A stretch of DNA of 64,000 nt from Undibacterium paludis. Lineage in GTDB: Bacteria; Pseudomonadota; Gammaproteobacteria; Burkholderiales; Burkholderiaceae_D. A model generated the notes under the pieces. That model ran no database searches and was not told where the DNA came from. It saw nothing but the letters and a program-made list of their open reading frames with translations. Shown here in pieces: positions 54,043-61,828 of this stretch (within the stretch, counting starts at the first letter, position 1; every line of letters starts with the position of its first letter). The stretch spans positions 62,001 through 126,000 of the forward strand of contig NZ_JAKZHX010000008.1 of assembly GCF_022568815.1 (NCBI RefSeq). The letters are read 5' to 3'. The position numbers and the translations under genes were made by a program.

Positions 54043-55740
54043 ATGAATAAAATTCTTGCGTATGGACTGTTGGTTTTTGCCTCTGCGTCTGCTCAGGCAA
54101 CAGACTATTATTTTTCTGACTGTCAGACAGGTGCTGATATGCAGACATGCAAAATCGGGAACGACAGCAACCCGGGTACGCCAGATGCGCCCAAGCTCAG
54201 CCTCGCGCATGCAAGGGTCATCCTGGATAATGCATCTGCCGGTGACCAGATACTGTTTGCCAGAAACGGCTCATGGACATCGGTGACCTCGGCTTTCTGG
54301 ACTGGTAACAACAGAGGGACAGCGGCAAAACCGATTGTCATTGGCGACTATACGCCAAAGAACTACACAGGGTCAGCGAAACCGCTGATCACTCTCACCG
54401 GTCCGCAGGCAAGCTGTCTGGTGATTACCAATGGCGGCGCAACTCCTGTTCATAAGGAGGGATTTGTATTCAAGAACATCAAGTGTGTCGGCATTGGCGC
54501 GACAGGTGTTGCCGATGCAACCGGCATCAATACCTATAACGATGTCAGTGATGTCTTGCTGGATAATCTTGACATCAGTGGTTTCTCCATCGGTGTCTAC
54601 CCCGCGGATGGCCGCGTTGCCGGCACGGTGACCAAAAGCCTGACGTTGCGCAATTCCTACATCCACGATAATACGACCCAGGGCTTTCTTGGTGGTGGCC
54701 CCAATCTGCTGATTGAAAACAATGTTTTTGATAACAATGGCTATATATCAGATCGTGGTAAGTCGCTGGACAGGAATCATCATATTTACCTGACTGCAGA
54801 AAAATTTACCGGTGCAGTTGTGCGTGGTAACAAACTGACCCGCTCTGCAGTATGTACCCCTGCCAGTGGAATTACCTGCGCCACGCAGAACCAGTGTTAT
54901 GGTGTTCCGATTGTGGCGCATGGAACGGTGAGTGACCTCGTGATAGAAAACAATGTCATCGATGAGTCAAGTGGTGCTGCACCCGGCTGTTACGGTATTC
55001 AGGTCGCACCCGGGTATGGCAGCATCGTTGAAGCCTTCCCTGGAGCAATCGTGCGTGGCAACCGTCTTGTCAATGTGGGCGGGAATGCGATAGATATCGG
55101 CTCATGCCCGAATTGCGTGATTGAAGACAATGTCATCGCCTGGACTAACTCGCCCAACATGACTGTCGTAGGCATCAATGCACCCTCTGGTAACGTCGGA
55201 TCAGGTGACGCTGTTGATACCAGCCTAACAGTGCGCAATAATTCCATCTATGTCAGTGGCGCCGATGCCTATAGCAGGGGGATACAGTTGACATCGACCG
55301 GCACTGCGCACAACGTCATCAACAACCTGATTTTTTTTGCATCGAACACAAGTGCAAGCGCCAGATGCTTTGTCACTACAGACCTTGGCATTGCAAAATT
55401 CAATGCGTTTGACTACAACTTGTGCTACAGCGACAGGCCTGATCATATGGTGCGTTACAGCCAGGCTTATGCAACCCTGACAGGTACTGGAGGAGCTCAA
55501 GCCAACGGTTTTGACGTACACGGCAAGAACAGTAATCCGCTGATTACCGTCCCTGTACCAGGCAATGATTATTCCATGGCCCTGTCTTCGCTGAACAGCC
55601 CGGCTGCGAGCGGCGGCCATCCGGCATTGTCCAAGCGGCTTGGTTATCGTGGATCGTTCAGCCCTAACGGTCCGATGTTCATCGGCGCTTATCCATACAG
55701 GCCTTTGGTTACGGCACCGTCATCGCCGACGCCGAACTGA
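54043..55740 (+). CDS. Exported right-handed parallel beta-helix protein
   Basis: 565 residues from ATG 54043, which opens with a signal peptide (MNKILAYGLLVFASASAQA). The N-terminal SDCQTGADMQTCKIGNDSNP is Cys-rich. Repeated N-N-x-I/V patterns follow: LLIENNVFDNNGY, GAVVRGNKLTRS, VIENNVIDESSG, IVRGNRLVNVGGNAIDIG, VIEDNVIAWTNS and LTVRNNSIYVSG. These are rungs of a beta-helix as in pectate lyase-like and surface carbohydrate-active proteins. A carbohydrate ligand or substrate is plausible; no catalytic set is assigned. Confidence 0.88.
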   Translation: MNKILAYGLLVFASASAQATDYYFSDCQTGADMQTCKIGNDSNPGTPDAPKLSLAHARVILDNASAGDQILFARNGSWTSVTSAFWTGNNRGTAAKPIVIGDYTPKNYTGSAKPLITLTGPQASCLVITNGGATPVHKEGFVFKNIKCVGIGATGVADATGINTYNDVSDVLLDNLDISGFSIGVYPADGRVAGTVTKSLTLRNSYIHDNTTQGFLGGGPNLLIENNVFDNNGYISDRGKSLDRNHHIYLTAEKFTGAVVRGNKLTRSAVCTPASGITCATQNQCYGVPIVAHGTVSDLVIENNVIDESSGAAPGCYGIQVAPGYGSIVEAFPGAIVRGNRLVNVGGNAIDIGSCPNCVIEDNVIAWTNSPNMTVVGINAPSGNVGSGDAVDTSLTVRNNSIYVSGADAYSRGIQLTSTGTAHNVINNLIFFASNTSASARCFVTTDLGIAKFNAFDYNLCYSDRPDHMVRYSQAYATLTGTGGAQANGFDVHGKNSNPLITVPVPGNDYSMALSSLNSPAASGGHPALSKRLGYRGSFSPNGPMFIGAYPYRPLVTAPSSPTPN

Positions 55741-55748
55741 TCCGGCTT

Positions 55749-55797
55749 GAGCCTGTTCATCTTGATAACATGACAGCTTTTGCAGGTGAACAGGCTC
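55749..55797 (+). terminator. Terminator-like stem-loop after the beta-helix gene
   Basis: GAGCCTGTTCA (55749-55759) and TGAACAGGCTC (55787-55797) pair perfectly over 11 bp with a 27-nt loop. A T-rich GTTTTATTGTTG follows about 10 nt later. The rest of 55741-56123 (383 bp) shows no gene; it must carry the LuxR gene promoter. Confidence 0.6.
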
Positions 55798-56123
55798 ATC
55801 CTGGCAGTTTTATTGTTGTAGTCGGGCCATACGGATCAATATTTTGTAAGCATTTGATTCAGTAAATATACCCGTTCAAATAAACCAGATCCATTGACCT
55901 GGTTTTTATCTGATGCAAACTCAAGCTGCTCAAGCGCAGACAGATAATAAGGCAGGTGATTTACCGGTTTAAGCGCATCAAAAGCCCGGTTTGCTCAGAC
56001 AAACCGGTTTCTTGACAGGGTATCGCTACTCTGTAGATAATTTTGCAGGGTGCTGGCGGTCAATCAATTTGTTGTCAACCCGAAGGAAGCGTATGCCGTA
56101 TTCATGCTGAGAGGGGTGTCAAC

Positions 56124-56870
56124 TTGACTGATCAACTAGTGTCAGAAGCAGCGTCAATTATTACCATTGCCGATTTCAAGCAATGGATACGCAACTTCAT
56201 TCAACCCCTTTATCACCATGCGGCCATTTATTGTGGCTATGGCCGTGTGCATGCAGGTGGCGTTGGTCTTGATTACGTCATTACCGATAATTTCCCGGTT
56301 GAGCACCTGGACAATATCCGCAACAAGGCGGGTGGCATGGATTCTCCCATTTTGCGGCGCTGGATAGCCACGCAGCAGCCACAGTTTTTTTCAATCGACG
56401 AACCCTGGGCTGATATTCCGCCAGCGTGGTTCCAGCACTTTCGGAATACCGGATTAAAAAATATTGCTTCCCACGGTGTGTTTGACACAGTGCGTTGTGT
56501 CGGTACCTATTTCAGTTTTTTTGACGTTGGCAGACCATTCAGTGAGGAAGATGCTGAGCTGCTCAAATACCTGTGCCCCATCATTCATGAAGCGATGTGC
56601 GATGCCATTGACAGGCTCAATGATGTCAGCAAAATCGAAGCCAGCCTGGATAGCCTGACCAAACGTGAGCGCGAAATTGCTGACCATATCGGGCTGGGCA
56701 AGACCAACCGTGAAATTTCCGAAGCGCTTTGCCTGAGTGAGATTACGGTGAAACATCATCTGATGAAAATTTTCACCAAGTTTGAAGTCAGCACGCGGGC
56801 GCAGCTGGCAGGCTTGCTGGCTGAATACCGGGCAAAGCTCAAGCCGGATTGCGAGTTCAAGCTGCTGTAA
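56124..56870 (+). CDS. LuxR-type transcriptional regulator (EpsA-like)
   Basis: 248 residues from a TTG with GAGAGGGG upstream. The N-terminal sensor region lacks receiver-domain features and resembles autoinducer/EpsA-type domains (FKQWIRNFIQPLYHHAAIYCG, key parts). The C-terminal GerE helix-turn-helix is LTKREREIADHIGLGKTNREI, with LSEITVKHHLMKIFTKF. A similar regulator accompanies exopolysaccharide/PEP-CTERM loci in betaproteobacteria, but no such genes are here. It may control the exported proteins upstream. A weakly related alternative start is TTG 56043. Confidence 0.85.
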   Translation: MTDQLVSEAASIITIADFKQWIRNFIQPLYHHAAIYCGYGRVHAGGVGLDYVITDNFPVEHLDNIRNKAGGMDSPILRRWIATQQPQFFSIDEPWADIPPAWFQHFRNTGLKNIASHGVFDTVRCVGTYFSFFDVGRPFSEEDAELLKYLCPIIHEAMCDAIDRLNDVSKIEASLDSLTKREREIADHIGLGKTNREISEALCLSEITVKHHLMKIFTKFEVSTRAQLAGLLAEYRAKLKPDCEFKLL

Positions 56871-56904
56871 AAAAATGGCGGCGTATGCTGGCCAGTCATA
56901 CAGG

Positions 56905-58110
56905 TCAGTCGACAAGGTCTTTTGACTTTTGCGGCCCGTCTGGTATTTCGGCATGTACGCCATCCATGCCTGCCTTGCTGATCTTGCCATTCTCCCAGAA
57001 GAACATTTCCCCTTTGACGCCGCCCTTGATGCCTGAATCGATGGAAATCACCTTGCCCTGGTAATGTGAATACACACCATCCATGGTGGTATGGCCGACA
57101 ACGATGCGGCCGACCTTCATCTGCTGCAGCAAGGCAGCCAGGTCATCATTCGCCAGTTTGGGGGTATTAAAATAGCCGCGGTACCAGAGTGGCCCCAGGC
57201 TGCCGTACAGATAGTCGAGTACGGCTTCTGTCTTGATCTGCTCCTTGCTCAAACCCAGTGACTGGCGATATTTTTCATTGATCTCGGCCATGCTCAGTTT
57301 GAGGTTCTGGTAATCAGGATGCAGGCCTCCATGCATGAACAGCATGCCGTTGACCTCAATGATGACAGGTTTGCTGCGCAGCCAGCGGCCCAGCACACTG
57401 TTGTTGTCGAACATTTGCTGATAACTGCTGCCGAGCTGGCGTGCGACTTCTGCATATTTCTTGTTCAGATAGCGCACATTGCCTGACAGCGACATCGCTT
57501 CATGATTGCCGATCAGCAGATGGACTGCGCCACCGGCTGCCCTGGCCTGCTCCTCCAGCGCATACAGCAACCACAAGGCTTCAGTGACCTTGGGACCGCG
57601 ATCGAAGACATCACCGGTAATGACCAGGTGACCCTTGCCATAAGTCCATTGCCAATCCTTGTTGATGATGCCATTGCCCTGCAAGAGCTTCTGCATCAGG
57701 TCGAACTGGCCGTGGATGTCGCTGATGGCCGCCAGCTTGTCCGCTGTAAATCTGGCCGTGACAGGGAAGGCGGATTCTGCTGCGCGTATTGTCAATGCCT
57801 GCGGATAACCGCAAGGTGCCGGCAAGGTGACATTCGCGGTTTTGGTGAAACTGCGTTTTTGTACCTGGTCATTGCAAACCCAGCTGACATCCAGACCTCC
57901 TTTGTCAGTCTGGTAAAACACATATGGACCGTCGTTGATGCCAGTGACAGGTGCGGTGGCTGTGCTGACCTGGCTGGTGATGGTGGCAGTCTGTGCCAGG
58001 CTGGCCTGCACCAGCGTCAAACCGGAGAGTGCCGCAACGGCGATTTGTGTTGCTCGCTTGCGCAGGCTCGTACCGGCAACTGCCGGAAATAAGGTCAGGG
58101 CTGGCATCAT
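56905..58110 (-). CDS. Exported calcineurin-like metallophosphoesterase
   Basis: 401 residues. An N-terminal signal (AVAALSGLTLVQASLAQ) precedes a 65-residue region with two Cys. The phosphoesterase domain has DIHGQFD (131-137), GDVFDRG (166-172), GNHEAM (201-206), LFMHGGLHPDY and VVGHTTMDGV. The set matches PPP-type (Shewanella-like) protein phosphatases rather than nucleotidases. It likely removes phosphate from a periplasmic target. Start uses one of two adjacent ATG codons without a clear ribosome site. Confidence 0.9.
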   Translation of the reverse strand: MMPALTLFPAVAGTSLRKRATQIAVAALSGLTLVQASLAQTATITSQVSTATAPVTGINDGPYVFYQTDKGGLDVSWVCNDQVQKRSFTKTANVTLPAPCGYPQALTIRAAESAFPVTARFTADKLAAISDIHGQFDLMQKLLQGNGIINKDWQWTYGKGHLVITGDVFDRGPKVTEALWLLYALEEQARAAGGAVHLLIGNHEAMSLSGNVRYLNKKYAEVARQLGSSYQQMFDNNSVLGRWLRSKPVIIEVNGMLFMHGGLHPDYQNLKLSMAEINEKYRQSLGLSKEQIKTEAVLDYLYGSLGPLWYRGYFNTPKLANDDLAALLQQMKVGRIVVGHTTMDGVYSHYQGKVISIDSGIKGGVKGEMFFWENGKISKAGMDGVHAEIPDGPQKSKDLVD

Positions 58111-58182
58111 GGGGATCGTTGTTGCGTTGAGTGAGACTTCAATATGTCATGCTTAAATAGGTCTGATTATGCTCAGCTGGTT

Positions 58183-59202
58183 TTAATAAGAGATAGGCAA
58201 TACCTGTCCCTGTATCACTTCCGGCTTGCTCCTGGGTTTGTTGTTCGATGGCAGGTTCAGTTTTGGTGGCAGGCTGCCAGATTTCCATTCTTCGGCCAGG
58301 GCCAGGGCCCCCTGTATGTCCTCTGTCTTCATGCGGAAGGCCAGGCCGAGTTTTTCCCTGTTGGGCAGGTCCTGCAATTCCTTGTTCTTGTCGAGCTTGT
58401 CGGCGATGGAAAAATACAGATAGGCACGTGACAGGTCGACGGGCACGCCATTGCCCTCGGCATAGATGCTGCCCAGTCGCACAAAGGCACGGGCGTGACC
58501 CTGCCTGGCGGCCTGGGCCAGCAGGTAGATTGCCTGGCCTGGATCGCGCGGCATGGTCGTGCCGTTCAGGTATTGGGTTGCCAGATAGGTTTGGGCCTGG
58601 GCATTGCCAAGCTCGGCGGCATGGCCGGCAAAGATATTGGCGACGCGCTGGTTGACCTCGGTCCCCAGACCCAGAGCGTACACACGCGCCAGACGGAAAT
58701 AGCCCTCTGCATCATGCTGGTCTGCTGCAGCCCAATACCACTTGTTGGCCAGGGCCTGGTCTTTGGGCAAGCCTTCGCCGGTTTCATAACAGATACCCAG
58801 GGTGATCTGGGCTGTGGCCAAACCTTTTTCGGCAGCTTTTTTATACCACGCCAGCGCCTGCTGCATGTCTTTTTCCACACCCAGGCCCAGGCGATAGCCT
58901 TCAGCCAGGCTGAACTGTGCACGCAGATGATCAGACAGGGCCGCACGGCGGAACCATTCCATGGCCTTGGCTTCGTCTTTGTCCGGTCCTTTGCCACTCA
59001 GGTAGAGCAGGCCCAGGCTGTATTGTGCTGCTGTCTCGCCTTTTTCTGCCCGCAGGCTCCAGTCCTGGAAGGCCAGGGCGTAATTGCCTTCCACATAAGC
59101 GGCAGCGGCTTCATCCGGCTTGGCTTGCGCCAGCGCCGGGGCGGGGGACAGCATGTAAGAAGAAACAAGAGCGGCAAGAAGATAGGTTTTGAACATGGGC
59201 AT
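58183..59202 (-). CDS. Exported SEL1-repeat (TPR-like) protein
   Basis: 339 residues from ATG 59202. The signal peptide runs to about PAPALAQAKP. Seven or so 36-residue SEL1 units are seen, such as AAQYSLGLLYLSGKGPDKDE and ATAQITLGICYETGEGLPKD. The repeat forms a solenoid for protein contacts. No enzyme domain is present. It is probably periplasmic and 72 bp upstream of the phosphatase gene, on the same strand, so the two may be cotranscribed. Confidence 0.9.
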   Translation of the reverse strand: MPMFKTYLLAALVSSYMLSPAPALAQAKPDEAAAAYVEGNYALAFQDWSLRAEKGETAAQYSLGLLYLSGKGPDKDEAKAMEWFRRAALSDHLRAQFSLAEGYRLGLGVEKDMQQALAWYKKAAEKGLATAQITLGICYETGEGLPKDQALANKWYWAAADQHDAEGYFRLARVYALGLGTEVNQRVANIFAGHAAELGNAQAQTYLATQYLNGTTMPRDPGQAIYLLAQAARQGHARAFVRLGSIYAEGNGVPVDLSRAYLYFSIADKLDKNKELQDLPNREKLGLAFRMKTEDIQGALALAEEWKSGSLPPKLNLPSNNKPRSKPEVIQGQVLPISY

Positions 59203-59358
59203 CAATAGTCAATCATGCAAGTGGCGCAGCCATCAAAGCGGCAGTTTAACGCATGACTGTGCAAAGGTGGCTCTTAATTAACAGCAATTTGCCATTCGTC
59301 CCCATACTGCCCAGCTTGCGGCTGACAGTCCTCGGCGACCACGGGCAGGCGGCCTGAT

Positions 59359-59706
59359 TCATTCATCAGTATTGGCTTCATCAAGCAGGAGTCCCCACTC
59401 TTCCGACCACTGCAAAAGTGGTAGCAGGGCCTGCAGCAGGCTTTGTCCTGATGTGCTCAGTACATAGCCGCCGGTTGCCGCCATTTCTATGATGTGGGTG
59501 TCGCGCAATTCGCGCAGGCGCTGGTTGAGGACGGTGGGCGACATATCGTCGCAGCGTTCACGCAATTCGCGAAAAGTCAGTGCGTCTGTACGCAATTCCC
59601 AGATCATGCGCAGCGCCCAGCGCCTGCCCAATAAATCCAGCAAGGCCATGATGGGGCGGCCGGTTTGGGAGCCGCGTACCGGTTGCCGTGGTTTGGGTGT
59701 TGTCAT
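59359..59706 (-). CDS. HxlR-family winged-helix regulator
   Basis: 115 residues from ATG 59706, which has GGAG at a good distance (GTG 59709 is alternative). RPIMALLDLLGRRWALRMIW, then the recognition helix region FRELRERCDDMSPTVLNQRL and a wing ending MAATGGYVLS define HxlR. Such regulators sense oxidants, aldehydes or quinones. It contains one Cys (RCDDM). A dyad operator lies in the gap to the divergent AhpD/CMD-like gene, which it presumably controls. Confidence 0.93.
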   Translation of the reverse strand: MTTPKPRQPVRGSQTGRPIMALLDLLGRRWALRMIWELRTDALTFRELRERCDDMSPTVLNQRLRELRDTHIIEMAATGGYVLSTSGQSLLQALLPLLQWSEEWGLLLDEANTDE

Positions 59707-59720
59707 CACTTCTCCAGGTG

Positions 59721-59769
59721 CTACGTAAACAGTAGCAATTATTTTGTTGGTGTGCTACTGTAAACGTAG
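59721..59769. promoter_or_regulatory. HxlR operator: two CTAC-N7-GTAG dyads as a large inverted repeat
   Basis: CTACGTAAACAGTAGCA (59721-59737) is repeated inverted at 59753-59769 with 15 of 17 matches and a 15-bp spacer. Each arm contains its own dyad, CTAC-N7-GTAG (59721-59735; 59755-59769), 34 bp apart centre to centre. It fits two dimer sites controlling both divergent genes. Confidence 0.75.
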
Positions 59770-59878
59770 CGGATGCGGCCTATTGTAGCACTGGTAACAC
59801 TGGCAACACTGCACAAAAATTGCAACGGGGCTGCCAGCGCATACGTGCTGTGCTGCCCGCTCACCTGAGGAAGAAAGC

Positions 59879-60433
59879 ATGTCCACCAGCAGAATCGCTC
59901 CCCTGGAGCCCCCTTATGCACCAGAGATTGAACAGGCATTCCAGCGCATCATGCCGCCTGGCATGGCGCCGTTGAAGTTGTTTCGCACCCAGGCCCATAA
60001 CAGCCGGGTCCTGCAGCGCGTATTTGCCGGCAATCTGCTGGACAAGGGCAGCATCAGCTTGCGCGAGCGCGAACTGGTCATATTACGTACCTGTGCACGT
60101 TGCGGTTCTGAATATGAATGGGGTGTCCACGTCGCCCTGTTTGCCGCTCGCGCCGGTCTGACGCAAGCAGACATAGCAGCTACCTTGTTGCCAGACCCGG
60201 GACGGACTGAGTTGCCAGACCGGGAGATTATCTTGCTCAGGGCCGTGGACGAACTGCATGATACCTCCGGCATCACCGATGCAAGCTGGCAGGGCCTGGC
60301 GCAGCACTACGACCAGACACAGATACTGGAGATCATTACCTTGTGCGGCAGTTATCACACGATATCCTTTGTTACCAATGCTGCCCGGGTGGAACTGGAA
60401 GACTTTGCACCACGGTTTGCGCAGTATCGCTGA
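59879..60433 (+). CDS. Carboxymuconolactone decarboxylase/AhpD-family protein
   Basis: 184 residues, beginning with an ATG after GAGGAAGAAAGC. The redox motif is RTCARCGSEYEWGVH (Cys72, Cys75, Glu80, His84), followed by GLTQADIAATLL. The group includes peroxidase-type thiol proteins and gamma-carboxymuconolactone decarboxylases; the CxxC with following Glu and His favours a redox role. Regulation by the divergent HxlR protein is strongly suggested by the operator between them. Confidence 0.92.
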   Translation: MSTSRIAPLEPPYAPEIEQAFQRIMPPGMAPLKLFRTQAHNSRVLQRVFAGNLLDKGSISLRERELVILRTCARCGSEYEWGVHVALFAARAGLTQADIAATLLPDPGRTELPDREIILLRAVDELHDTSGITDASWQGLAQHYDQTQILEIITLCGSYHTISFVTNAARVELEDFAPRFAQYR

Positions 60434-60540
60434 ATCCTCTGCAAGCACGTACCAGCTTCTTTGAGCAGGATGGCAGTTTCCGGAGGCAAAAGGGTTTTCA
60501 GGCCTGTAGCCCAAGTTAATAAATGTTTTGTGCTATTATT

Positions 60541-60559
60541 GTCTTAAACTTTTTAAGAC
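60541..60559. promoter_or_regulatory. Palindrome upstream of the lipoprotein-lipase pair
   Basis: GTCTTAAA-CTT-TTTAAGAC is perfectly symmetric over 19 bp. TATTAT (60534-60539), a possible -10 box, is directly before it. It lies 34 bp upstream of the next start. It may be an operator over the transcription start. Confidence 0.4.
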
Positions 60560-60592
60560 TGACGCTTGAAAGACCTCAGCCCCGAGAGCACA

Positions 60593-61828
60593 ATGCAGAC
60601 CAAACTACTTTTGCCAGGCTTATTTTTCTCTGCATTTTCCTCAGTGCTTGCCTTCTCCGGCTGCAAGGATAAGGCGGCCGTTCCTTCTGGCGAGATTGTT
60701 GGCGGTGCCGCTCATTTCTACAAGGTGAGCCCCAGCCCGTATGCGCGAGCTGCCTATTCGTGGTGCGACGCCAGCCATCTGGCCATGACATTGAAAGCCA
60801 GTGACGCTACACAGCCATTGCGCAGCCTGTACCTTGACCCAGCTCATCCGGACCAGGCCCAGCCCATAGAATTCAGTGACGAACAGGGCAGGAAGCCGCT
60901 TTTTTCCGTCGCCGACTGCCATGACAACAAGCTGCTGATCTCTGCCGAAAGCGCAGGCAAATATCCCGGCCCCAATTACCAGGATGACCTGTACCTGATG
61001 CCGCTGGGTAAGCCTGCGCAATTGCTGATGGTGGCAAAAGACAGCCCGGCTACCCATGTCAGCCTGTCAGGCAAATATATGCTGGCCAGCATGCCGCGCA
61101 ATCTGGACGGCAAGGGCTACAAACTGGACCCGCAATGTACAAGATTTGCCAGTACAGAATTCAAGACCCTGTGCTGGGATGTGAAAGACAACGACGTCCT
61201 CGCACTGTCGCGTTTCGTGATCCAGAAATACCTGTGGCAGGACCGGGTGTCGGTACGTATTCCCGGCGCCGGTTTCAAGGACGTGCCCAATACCGAGCCT
61301 GCCATGCAGGGCGGGGCGGGCAAGCCTGCCATAGAGAATGCCATTCTGCTCCAGGACCTGGACAACAAACTCATTGCGCGGCTTGACGATGATGCAAAGT
61401 TCGAGACTTACTGGATGATGTCTTACGCCATCAACCCCGATGAAAACATGCTGTATGCAGCCTGCAAACTGAAGGGCAAGTCCACGTCCACCACGGATTT
61501 TGACAAGGTCTGCCGCTATCGCCTGGACGGTGCTGCCCACGCCTGGGAGGAAGTATTCAGCTTCCCGCTGTCAGACCAGATCAAAAAAGGCATACAGGAA
61601 ATCAGCATCGATGCAGCCGGCAATGTTTACTTCGCCATGCCGGGCAGCAGCGGTAAAGAGGGAGGCATCTGGAAGTTTGATGTCGCAAAAAACAAGGTAG
61701 TACAGATCGTGCCAGGTGTAGCCAATCAGTCCGATGGCAAGCCCAGCGTGTCTGCCGATGGCAAGACACTGGTTTTTGAACGCGAAGGTGCTCTGCATTT
61801 CGCTTATCAGCAAGGGGAAGCAAAATGA
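60593..61828 (+). CDS. Probable lipoprotein with beta-propeller-like features
   Basis: 411 residues from ATG 60593 with GAGAG upstream (a TTG at 60566 is less likely). The N-terminus LLLPGLFFSAFSSVLAFSGC with Cys24 is close to a lipobox (F-S-G-C). The rest has regular blade-like segments, such as HVSLSGKYMLASMPR, EISIDAAGNVYFAMPG and KPSVSADGKTLVFERE (PD40/WD40-like). No enzyme motif is seen. It is coupled by ATGA to the lipase-like gene, so it is probably its partner or protector. I recognise no named family. Confidence 0.75.
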   Translation: MQTKLLLPGLFFSAFSSVLAFSGCKDKAAVPSGEIVGGAAHFYKVSPSPYARAAYSWCDASHLAMTLKASDATQPLRSLYLDPAHPDQAQPIEFSDEQGRKPLFSVADCHDNKLLISAESAGKYPGPNYQDDLYLMPLGKPAQLLMVAKDSPATHVSLSGKYMLASMPRNLDGKGYKLDPQCTRFASTEFKTLCWDVKDNDVLALSRFVIQKYLWQDRVSVRIPGAGFKDVPNTEPAMQGGAGKPAIENAILLQDLDNKLIARLDDDAKFETYWMMSYAINPDENMLYAACKLKGKSTSTTDFDKVCRYRLDGAAHAWEEVFSFPLSDQIKKGIQEISIDAAGNVYFAMPGSSGKEGGIWKFDVAKNKVVQIVPGVANQSDGKPSVSADGKTLVFEREGALHFAYQQGEAK

